From assembly GCA_928212115.1 (NCBI GenBank), contig CAKMRJ010005412.1, positions 245,855,483 through 245,919,482 of the forward strand: a stretch of 64,000 bases of DNA. The letters are read 5' to 3'. Below are positions 55,365 through 64,000 of the stretch, piece after piece. Source of the stretch: Lactuca virosa (lineage: Eukaryota; Streptophyta; Magnoliopsida; Asterales; Asteraceae). Each line of letters begins with the position of its first letter. The first letter of the stretch is position 1. Both the position numbers and the translations under genes were made by a program. The notes beneath the pieces were generated by a model. That model searched no databases and was not told the origin of the DNA. It saw only the letters and a list, made by a program, of their open reading frames with translations.

Positions 55365-58300
55365 TTACTTATTAAGCTTCAGAAATTTGATAAGGAGCCA
55401 CCAAAACTTCCTCACTTCTCCTAGGCAAGTGATTCTTCTCATAATCTCATACTTCACTTCTTCAGTTGTATGCTTAGATCTCTGAACCAAAGCCAAAGTA
55501 ACTTCAAGTTGTTTGCGGGTCAGACGATGCATTGAGATGATTGGGATGAAGTACTTGATATCATTGTTGGCTCTTTTATACACAACTCCAAGTTCAGGGA
55601 AGTTGGTTGCTCCTAAGGATCTTTCTTGATAACCTTCAGTAAACACTGGTGCAGGTTCAACAGCTGGGAGATTGAACTTTTGGGCAAGAACAGGATGAAT
55701 ATCCGCATCAATCTTAGTAAAGTCACACACCGATGACTTGAGAAATTCGCAAGCTTTCTCATACGCAATCTTCATCTTCGGATGTTTCTCGGATTTTTTT
55801 AAAGACCCTTTCAATCATAAACACTTCCTCAGGATTTATACAAGGAAAATCTGCTTGAGTCCTGATGTAGTCATCGCCTCTTCTTGTAAGCGTATACTGA
55901 ATGAAGTCTGTCTTCATGAACTTCCTTATCTTGAAACTTTTCACTGCTCATGGTCTATCATTAGACCAGATGCTCTCAAATTTAGATCCATACTTAGCAT
56001 GGAACCGGTTCAGATGTTCAAACTCGAGAGGTAGCCTTTGATCATCAGGAAGGCAACTGTCAAAAGGTTCAAAGACAGGGAATAATTTGGAGTTGGGTGA
56101 AATCAGAACATCCCAGTATCCATCCGAAGGTGGTTCAGCATAAGTTAGAACTGGTCTGTAATCATCATCAAGTAATCTTCGAGTGGGATTAACCCAACAA
56201 TTGATCAGGATTTCATCCATGGTTGTATCAAAGTCGTGTTCTCTCCAAATTAGTTCAGCGAATTTTGTTGCCTTCCAGTCTTTCTTCCGTTGACGAGTGG
56301 CAGGAGAGTCATTGGAGTGCTCCGAAGGCATTGTTGGTTCCAAATTCTTGAATTGAGAAGGAGTTTCTTGGTGAGGAGGAGATTGATGTTTTACTTCTTG
56401 TTGCGGGGAATCTTATTGCGGTGGAGGAGATTGATGAGATTGCACCGGATTTGATGTTTTAGGAGATGATTGCGATGAAGATTGTGGAGTTGGAGGCTTG
56501 TTTTGATCCGCAGTTGGTGAAGTTATTGGAGGAGTTTGATGACCCGAAGGAGTTTTGGAGTGTGAAGGATCAGGTTGTTGATTTAACGGACTGTGATCAT
56601 TTCCTCCTTTTGAGGAATCAGACAATTGTTGATCCTCAAACCACTACTTCAGTCCATTGATTTTGGAGAATGTTTTGGTGAACTGTTGTTTGATCAACTT
56701 GGAGACTTGGAGATTGTTAGGGATTTCTTTGTTGAACAAGAGTTGATGGATTTCCTTTGTAAGCTTAAGAATCCCATTGACATGGGATGGATCTGAGACA
56801 GAGCGTTAGAGATTGTTGATGGTGGATTGGAGGACCGCAATAGCTGACTCATAAGCATTGTGAGTCTCTTGTACCAGGTTCTTAGAGTGAACAGCTTGAC
56901 TGTCAAAGGTAGACTTGATTTCTTCTTTGAGTGTGGTTACCTCTTTGATGAGGTTTTCAGTAGTGGCTAGAAACTCTTTGTGATCCGCAGTTCGACTGTT
57001 ATCAAGGGCTCTAATAACCATTTCAATTTTGAGAGAGATGCGCTCTGCAGTTAGTCGTTCCCTGGTGTCAAGAATTTCAACCCTTTCAACTAACGAATGC
57101 GTGGTAGGAAGCTCAGTGTTTTGAGTTTTGTTGGAGCAGACTACGGCCAAAATTTGGTCGACTTTGGATTATAGAGAAAGAAATTATTTTCTTGTCACTA
57201 CCAGCTTCTTCTTCTTCTTCTTTGGCTTTGAAGTGGAGTGTTGAGATCCACTTGATTCTTCTTCATCAAAAACCATCATGAACTCATCTGAATGCACATG
57301 CTATTCAATTTCATTCACATCAAGATCATCAAATCCAAATATCGGTCCTGAGCTGATCTTTATTGCGGTTCCATCATCGTTTGATTTGTGATCTTCAGTA
57401 GATGGAGGAGGTTAGGATGTACCAGCACCATCTTGAAGATTCTGAGCTTATTGCAATGTTGCCTCCATTTTTTATGTCCATTCTTGAATCTGCAAGATAT
57501 CATAGACACTTTTCGCGTTGTTGATTGTATCAGCCTAGTACTTAGCTACGGTTTGAATGTCTTGCTCCCGTTGTTGAAGTTGTTGAGTTTGCTGAGCCTT
57601 GCGTTCCTTAAAAGCGCTGTGAAACGCTTCATATTTCCTGAATCCGGATTTAGTACTTGGTTGGTACTGAGTCCAGGAATCATCAGAATGATATCCGTCA
57701 AACCCTTTGCATCACACTGGGGTGTCCCCCGGGTTCGTGGATCCTGGCACACTGGTGCTTACCATGCCTAAACCAATTGTATGTAATGGTGGTGGAGTAG
57801 GTTTTCCCAAGCTTCCTTGGTCTCCTTAACCTGTAGTCAAGTTTGGCCTCAGCTAGGTTCTGGCAAGAGCTGAAGAAGTGGTCTGCAGTGGGCCATGTGT
57901 TTGCAGTGTTTGTGTTAGAGAAAAAAGGATGGAGCACAACTCCTCAGGCTCAAAGACGTGTAAGTGTGCTGCCCTGGAGAGCTTAGGGCGTGTTGTACCA
58001 ATGGGATCCCCTTGGGATCCAACTGGGGGTATGTCTCCATGTGATGAAACAAATACATTCTCTGTATCTATGTAGTTAGATAGGGTAGAAGCGAATAAGC
58101 CTGCGGGGGCTCTAAGGACTACCAGAGTCTGTAGAGAGACTGCAGTATGAGTCCGGTCACGCATTTGGCTATGAATTGGGGCAAGTTTGAGTTTTTGCAT
58201 CTAAAAAGATCATCAGAGTCATGATCAGAGTCTTTTACAACATTGACAGGTATGTCTTGAGTTTCGGAGGGAGAGGTAGGAGCTTCATTTGAAGATTCAA

Positions 58301-59444
58301 TGGTTCTGTACTTGAATTTCTTTGAGGAAGTTTCTCCCTTTTGGACAATGTTACGGGGAGCTTTCTTGGAGGATACAATTTTCTTGATACGTTTGGGTTT
58401 TGGTTGACTAGATTGTTCTTCGGTACGAGGGACTGAAGTTGAGATAGGAACTGCGGTACTAGAAGGACCTTGGGTTTTGGTAGGAACTGGGATAGACTGA
58501 CTAGGATGAGGCGAGGAAGAATGGTAAGGGTCAATACCATCCGTAGCCTCAATATGATATGTGACTTCACGAGAATTGATTCCAATAGACTCCAAAATGT
58601 GTCCAGGTAATCTCCTAAGGTGTCCAAAAACAGATTGATCTTTAGAGGCAGCGTACCTTTTAAGACCGCGAGTGATAAACAGGCTTGAATCATCTCCCAT
58701 GGCGAGATTTGCTTGCTTGTGAAGATCAAGTATGCAGAGTGACCAGAAATGAGTAGATGTGAGCTTGATTGCACCTTCTTTAGGAGATTCTTTTGGGATA
58801 TATTGAAGAAAGTCATCCCACAGAATTTGACCATATTTGACCGGATTCCAGGTAAAGATACTCCAAACAAAGTCCATAAGCTTGATACCCATGTTATCGG
58901 TGCCGTCGGTTCTGTCGGAAAGGCTTTTGATGATGAAGTGGCACACGAACTGCCACACCGTTGGAAATTGGTTCTTTTTGAATTCTCATATGCCTCTTAG
59001 TTTCTTCTGATAACCCATCTCATATAGGGTTCTGATCACATCGTTGGTGCTAGGGGAGAAGAACTTTGTATTAGACATGACTCGTAGGTTGATGGCTTCC
59101 AAGAACTTTGCTTTGGTTAGAACTGCAAGAGAATCATCCACTAGATTAAGATGATCCTCTTGAAGGTTGTGAGATGGCCGGAAGGCGCTAAATGCATACT
59201 CGAACAGGGTTGGTAATGGAACAACTTCAGTGAAAGCATTTAATGGTCCAAACAATGGGTGTTTTGAGAGAAAATGGATCATCAGTCTGATCGCATCGTT
59301 GTATGAAGGATGATCGGCAAACACTACCCTGAAATTGCTCGATGCGATCGAAGGGGAATCATCTTTGATTGTTGATTCAGAGCCAGTGGGTCGAGCAAAC
59401 CCAGAAGCCTTCCACTGTTTCTTGGAGATGCTCGATTTCACCAT
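55365..59444 (-). pseudogene. TE9 env-like third ORF, broken into several parts
   Basis: Starting from ATG at 59442-59444 the minus strand keeps long stretches of coding-like sequence. One segment (58986-59444) starts MVKSSISKKQWKASGFARP. A 279-residue segment (58119-58958) has a basic stretch PKPKRIKKIVSSKKAPRN. A predicted coiled-coil lies at 56806-57150 (LKIEMVIRALDNSR, LIKEVTTLKEEIKS), a Ser/Pro/Gln-rich part at 56413-56625, and C-terminal segments at 55948-56343 and 55365-55814. SIRE elements carry an env-like ORF at this place, with coiled-coil. Function in plants is unknown. Stops and frameshifts disrupt it. Confidence 0.7.
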
Positions 59445-60251
59445 TGTTTCAGAAAAGTTTTGTGAAGAACTTGCAGGAAAAATTGTTTGAGCAAGAGGGA
59501 AGAAGATGAAGTTCGTCGATTAGGGATTTAGAAAGCGTAAAGCATTATTGGGAGAAAAAGAGGGTTTTTATATCTCTTCGGATTTCAAATATTATGTGAA
59601 TTAACTTATTTACAACTGTTAATGGTAAAAACCCTTGGGTTTTAACCATTATCACCCACAAGAAAAATTCAATTAAAGGAAAAGATTTTACTGGAAAAGC
59701 GGGGTATTTAATGGCTGTCAGCCCCATGTTCACACGTTTGAGAAATATGTGGTGCGTGGGGTTTATCCGTTGTAAAAATGGAGATTTGAAATGGATTAGA
59801 CAGTTTAGGGGCTGTTAGATATATTAAAAGATTTCTTTTATGGGAAAAAGAATTTATTTGTCATTTAACCTAAAATAGTTCTGACACAGAAAAGTGATTT
59901 TGAAAGGAACCGAAACGTTCTATGCTAGAAAATGAATGTTTTTTATGAGCAATCTTTTATCTAATAAAGATCATTAAATAGCACACAAAGATATCAATGA
60001 ATTTATGAAGTGATTGCAGGATCATTTAATGTAGTTGCGGATGGATTCTGATGACTGCGGTGGAGAGTAGTGTGACTATGGTAGTGGAAGCTGAAAGGAA
60101 CACTTGATAAAAGGTTAGAAATAACAAAAATTAAAGACCCAAGGAATATAAGTATTATATATGATTGAGGTATACAAGGTATACTGAAAATATATATGAT
60201 AAGTATATTATTCTAGGACCGCAACGGAGACCAGAAGTGGCCTGCGTTACC
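59445..60251 (-). other. TE9 spacer between pol and env-like ORF
   Basis: About 800 bp without a recognisable gene. The region upstream of the env-like start is AT-rich. Element-specific words such as GATTGCGG and ATTGCGG recur at about 60015-60060. Confidence 0.7.
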
Positions 60252-60507
60252 CAAGGTTTTAAAAAGCTTGCCATGGCGCGCCACGGCTCCAAGGCTTGCA
60301 CCTGCCGCCAAGCTTTGCCAAAACACCGCCTTAACTCATATATGTGTATAAAAATGAATAATAGTTGAAAATACATATAAAAATATTAATTATATAGAAA
60401 ATTGTCGCCTTAAGTCACGCCTACAAACACCGTGACTCGCCAAGGCTCGGAAAAGCTGGAGGCTTGACATTGCCGCCATGTCACGCCTTACGTTATTTAG
60501 AACCTTG
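60252..60507. mobile_element. 256-bp hAT-type MITE
   Basis: The element starts CAAGGTTTTAAA and ends TTTAGAACCTTG, imperfect terminal inverted repeats. It is flanked by the exact 8-bp duplication gcgttacc (60244-60251, 60508-60515). An 8-bp duplication and these termini fit the hAT superfamily. The arms are GC-rich and partly self-complementary (GCCATGGCG, CGCCATGTCACGCC). There is no coding capacity. Confidence 0.88.
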
Positions 60508-60517
60508 GCGTTACCTA

Positions 60518-61015
60518 TCAATTCAAAAAGAATTGCGGGTATGGATTCATCATTCCTAGCATTTCCAGAAAATTGTTTAACTTTGTAGCATCAAGTGCCT
60601 TGGTAAAAACATCAACAATTTATTCATGAGTGGGAACACAAATTAGTTTGATGTTACCTTCAAGGATGTGATCCTTGATAAAGTGGTATCGGAGTTCAAT
60701 GTGTTTCGTCTTCGAGTTGTGAATAGGATTGTGAGAAATCGATATGCCTCTCTCTGAATCACAATAAATCGGTATCCGTAGCATTCTATATCCGTAATCA
60801 ATTAGTTGAGTTTTCATCCATAGAACTTGGGAACAGCAGCTGGCTGCGGCCACATATTTTGCTTCTGCGGTAGACAACGAGACACAATTCTGCTTCCTTG
60901 AATACCAGCTAACTAGTCTACCTCCTAGAAATTGACAGCCACCGAAGGTACTTTTTCGATCCAATATGCATCCGGCATGATCCGCATCTGTGAAGGCTTA
61001 AAGGTTGAAGTCTTT
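60518..61015 (-). pseudogene. TE9 RNase H and pol C-terminus
   Basis: The product includes DRKSTFGGCQFLGGRLVSWY, SLSTAEAKYVAAASCCSQV and YCDSERGISISHNPIHNSKT, the copia RNase H core. A TAA at 60617-60619 interrupts the frame. The same frame then runs to a TGA at 60518-60520, just before the hAT MITE target duplication. The first Asp segment, TDADHAGC near 60975, is separated from the reverse transcriptase by stops. Confidence 0.9.
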
Positions 61016-62074
61016 TCATGCATGGTACCTGAGGCCTAGAGCTTTACTTCCCTTAAGGTGTATGAAGATTTCCTTAACTACGGTCACATGTGATGCTTTA
61101 GGGTTGGCTTGGTATCGAGCACATAAGCCTGTGGCAAAGAAAATATTCGGTCTACTTGTGGTGAGGTACATCAATGACCCAATCATGCCACGATAAGTTT
61201 TGTGGTCAACTAATTCTCCTGAAGGATCAGCTGAAATCTTGTATCTGAAGGCCATAGGGACCTTGGCTGTGGAACAATTATCCATTGAGTATTTCTTCAG
61301 TAGCTCAGAGGTGTACTTCTCTTGATGAAGGAATATCCCTTGAGGGACTTGCTTCACTTGAAGACCTAGAAAGAAATTGATCTCTCTATTCATGCTCATT
61401 TGGAATTTGCTTCTCATGAGCTTTGCAAATTCATTCACCATACCCTGATCAGTTGACCCAAAAATGATATCATCCACATATATTTGGACGAGCATCAAGT
61501 GATTAGCATTTTCCCTTCTAAATAATTTAGGATCAATCACACCTCTTTTGTAACAAGACGTGACAAGAAACTCAAAAAGAGTCTCATACCATGCTCTTGA
61601 TGCTTGCTTCAGACCGTATACCGCTTTTTCAAGCTTGTAGCAATAGTTTGGACATTCTTGACTTTCGAAGCCTGGAGGTTGTTGCAAGTAAACCTCTTCC
61701 TTTAGTTCACCATTAAGAAAGGCACTTTTTACATCCATTTGATGAACCTTGATGTTCTTGTGTGCCGCATACGCTAAGAAGATGCGTTTGGCTTCCATTC
61801 GGGCTACAGGGGCATAAGTTTCATCGTAGTCAATGCCTTCAAGTTGATTGTACCCCTTAGCAACTAGCATTGATTTGTTTCTTACAACCACACCAAATTC
61901 ATCAAGCTTGTTTTTATATACCCATCTTGTTCCAACAATTTTGTGTCCATTTGGTTTCGGTACAAGTTTCGACACTTTATTTCTTTCAAAATCTGCTAAC
62001 TCTTCTTGCATTGCAGTGATCCAGTCGGGTTCCATGAGTGCTTCCTTTATGGTTCGAGGCTCGACTAAGGACAT
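61016..62074 (-). pseudogene. TE9 reverse transcriptase (copia)
   Basis: The frame of 352 residues contains EALMEPDWITAMQEELADFE, YDETYAPVARMEAKRIFLAY, HQMDVKSAFLNGELKEEVYL, GLKQASRAWYETLFEFL and the catalytic LVQIYVDDIIFGSTDQ. The YVDD box is intact and the domain has no stop. It ends at 61016 with a stop before RNase H. The enzyme would copy element RNA in cytoplasmic particles. Confidence 0.94.
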
Positions 62075-62781
62075 GAAAGTTGCATAGTGGCACTGGTCAG
62101 TTAAATCACTAGAGGATCTAGTTTGAATACCTGCGGATAAGTTTCCAATGATTTCACCCGATGGGTGATCCTTCGTCCAAACATGCAGCCGAGGTTGTTA
62201 GTGATCAGCGGCTGCTGTGGAAGGAATATCTTCAACATCAGAGGACTCTGCAGTTGGAGAAGGCAGTTCCCCCTCGACTTGTGAGTAGCCTTTAGAAGTG
62301 TCTTGGACTATAGGATGTTGATAATCATTTGATTGAGGCTCACTCAAAACTGCAGATGGGAGTTCCCCCTGAACCAAGGATGGTTCCCCTGGATTGATGA
62401 TTGAGTGATAATCCTCGGATCTATTCTTGTGTCCATGTTTTCTATTTCTTCATCGTCAGAGTCTGAAGAGACATTTGATTGAGTTGTGACTCTGCGGGTA
62501 GATATCGGAGTTGTGTCTTCAATAACTGGAACCTCGATGGTTGGCAATTGAACCAGATTTGAACTTTCCCCCTCAACCGGTGAGGTGGAAGTGTCGTGTG
62601 ACAAATCATAGGAAAAGGTTGGACCAGATACTTCAGCATGCTGTTTTTGAGCTACCGGACACACAAGAATTTCAGAGAGATGAGCCGTCTCTACGGGGTC
62701 AAAAATATCATCATAGTTGATTTCAACTATGTTTAAGGGACCCGAAGAGGCTGGGATATCACTTTCCAGTATAGCTTTAGT
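62075..62781 (-). pseudogene. TE9 integrase-RT linker
   Basis: A low-complexity Ser/Thr/Glu-rich linker (62344-62664; SDSDDEEIENMDTRIDPRII) of the kind found between copia integrase and reverse transcriptase. Stops at about 62197, 62343 and 62780 break it. Confidence 0.75.
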
Positions 62782-63093
62782 TTAATTTGATGGAGCAGTG
62801 TCGCGGCCATAATAGTCATCAAATTTAACATCAAAGCTTTCGACTATTAGCCTTGTACGTCTAATGAGAACCCTGTAGGCTACCTTATTGGTTGAGTAGC
62901 CAAGAAAAATCCCTTCATCGAACTTCGGTGTAAATTTGTTAAGATGATCTTTGTTACTGATCACAAAACATCTGCATCCAAAAATGTGGAAGAATCTGAC
63001 ATTTGGTTTACGGTTGTTAAGGCCCTCATATGGAGTTTTGTTTAGACGCTTGCAAATGATGCTTTGGTTTTGAACAAAGCACGCAGTTGCCAC
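62782..63093 (-). pseudogene. TE9 integrase C-terminal part
   Basis: The product reads ATACFVQNQSIICKRLNKTP, then FHIFGCRCFVISNKDHLNKF and FDEGIFLGYSTNKVAYRV, typical for the end of copia integrase. It is cut at 63093 by the TE10 LTR, so the catalytic core lies right of the window. Confidence 0.92.
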
Positions 63094-63858
63094 TGTTGGA
63101 TAAGGTGTCTAAGTCCATAACTTTATTTGGTATATACTTGACCCGACCCGGCATGGTCCATTTGGGTTGCACTTCACTCGAACGATTTATGGTTAAACCT
63201 TTGAGAATTGTATGTGTATGATTTGTTAATATATTATAAGCTATAATATATTAATATGAAATCATATTATTTAATTAGTATTGATCATAAATTAATTTAG
63301 AATTAATTTGGTGATCAAAAAGGTGACTAATTAAATATGGGCTCTTGTATTTAGATAAGTGTGGGCTAATACTCATTTGGAATGGGCTTGACATGCATGG
63401 GAGTCCATGGATAGTCCATGGAGCTTTTAACCCATGGATCCTTGGAAAGGAAGAGTCATGGGTATTAGGGTTTACATGGATGTAACCCTAATCCTCCACA
63501 CTATATAAAGGAGCTTGTGATGCTTGAAATGGCACTAGTTGTGTGTGTAAAAAGTGGTGGCCGATTTCTATAAGCTACATACACTCTCATAAGGTTTTTC
63601 CAAGTTTGTGGTGATTTATGATTTCCATTTGAGGCATCCACATTATTGGTGCTAGGATCTCAAACTTCAAGAAATCAACTCACAATTGAAAGGTATGTAA
63701 TTCTTCTAGCCATTATGTTTAATTTTCCCCATGCCATGCTAGATAGGTTATAAACCTTGGAAAAATCAAAGTTGTATGTATTTATAGTAAAACATAGATC
63801 CAAGGTTTTAGGGTTGCATGAACACCCTTAGGAGTGTTAGATTGCTCAAAACCCAACA
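63094..63858 (+). repeat. TE10 5' LTR
   Basis: Starts TGTTGGATAAGG, ends AAACCCAACA. A TATA box (CACTATATAAAGGAGC) lies near 63500. Confidence 0.92.
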
Positions 63859-63859
63859 G

Positions 63860-63872
63860 TGGTATCAGAGCC
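63860..63872 (+). other. TE10 primer-binding site (initiator Met-tRNA)
   Basis: TGGTATCAGAGCC, one base after the LTR, identical to the TE7 site. Confidence 0.93.
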
Positions 63873-64000
63873 TAGGATTGTTTTCTTGAATACTTGATGC
63901 AAACTGTTGAAAAGTCGCAAAATTGAGCTGTCTGGGCAGTGGACTCGCCGAGTCCATGGGGGGACTCGACGAGTCCAAGCACAAATTCATCCTACTCGTC
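63873..64000 (+). other. TE10 leader with ACTCGNCGAGT palindromes
   Basis: GACTCGCCGAGTCC and GACTCGACGAGTCC stand close together at about 63943-63980, and a further CTACTCGTC is cut off at the window end. No coding sequence is seen. Confidence 0.8.

Larger units (their letters stand above)
54654..64000 (-). mobile_element. TE9: SIRE-like Ty1/copia element with env-like ORF
   Basis: The 3' LTR (54654-55329) is followed on the minus strand by an extra long ORF region (55365-59444), a spacer, RNase H, reverse transcriptase and integrase, the order of SIRE elements. It interrupts TE8 at 54653 (flank ccgag). It is itself interrupted at 63094 by TE10, and its integrase core, gag and 5' LTR lie outside the window. 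Confidence 0.88.
63094..64000 (+). mobile_element. TE10: copia-type element, 5' end
   Basis: A 765-bp LTR is followed by a primer site and the first 128 bp of leader, then the window ends. The LTR shares TGTTGGATWA, GTCTAAGTCCATAAC, ACCCGACCCGGCATGGTCC and the ending AACCCAACA with TE7, so it is a diverged member of the same family. It inserted into the TE9 integrase; gccac (63089-63093) would be the target duplication. Confidence 0.9.

Noticed and set aside
57388..57771. 127-codon plus-strand frame
   Set aside because: Antisense shadow of the TE9 env-like region; no domain.
1..64000. tRNA genes suggested by TGGTATCAGAGC-like words
   Set aside because: All such words directly adjoin LTR ends and are primer-binding sites; no cloverleaf could be drawn around them.

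Overview
The window is a block of nested transposable elements from a plant nuclear genome. I found no host gene, rRNA or tRNA. The palindromic motif ACTCGNCGAGT recurs in several retrotransposon families here, and the GTGTGCGGCCGCACAC motif and the mix of families also fit the lettuce tribe (Asteraceae, perhaps Lactuca). That assignment is inference from memory of such repeats, not proof.

Layout. TE1 (1-2880, minus) is the 5' part of a Ty1/copia element with a 197-bp LTR. From 2881 to 6378 lie two large near-palindromic foldback elements, each bounded by a (TA)n microsatellite, and a possible Helitron. A decayed CACTA DNA transposon (TE2, plus) probably starts at 6379. Its TNP2-type transposase begins at 9983, is cut at 12128 and resumes at 48265, because 36 kb of younger insertions sits inside it.

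The nest has five levels. CACTA TE2 holds Athila-like TE3 (12129-48264, minus). TE3 holds chromovirus TE4 (13213-20430, minus, both outer LTR ends lost). In its right LTR TE3 also holds non-autonomous TE5 (25986-47747, minus, 5-bp target duplication aagtc). TE5 holds Ty3/gypsy TE6 (27195-44760, minus, 2.4-kb LTRs). TE6 holds TE7, a non-autonomous copia-type element (31744-39310, plus, target duplication gtctt). LTR divergence counted by eye falls with depth: TE5 about 3.8%, TE6 about 3%, TE7 about 0.5%.

A second, shallower nest follows. Gypsy TE8 (48918-54653, minus) entered the CACTA transposase. A SIRE-like copia with an env-like extra ORF (TE9, from 54654, minus) entered TE8. A copia-type element of the TE7 LTR type (TE10, from 63094, plus) entered the TE9 integrase. 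A 256-bp hAT-type MITE with an 8-bp target duplication sits just after the TE9 pol stop.

Nearly all coding regions are broken. Points most worth a second look are a 68-bp GT-AG insertion flanked by an 8-bp direct repeat in the TE8 protease, a non-canonical 333-codon ORF in TE5, a hairpin array with compensatory changes in the leader of recently active TE7, and foldback elements tied to (TA)n tracts.
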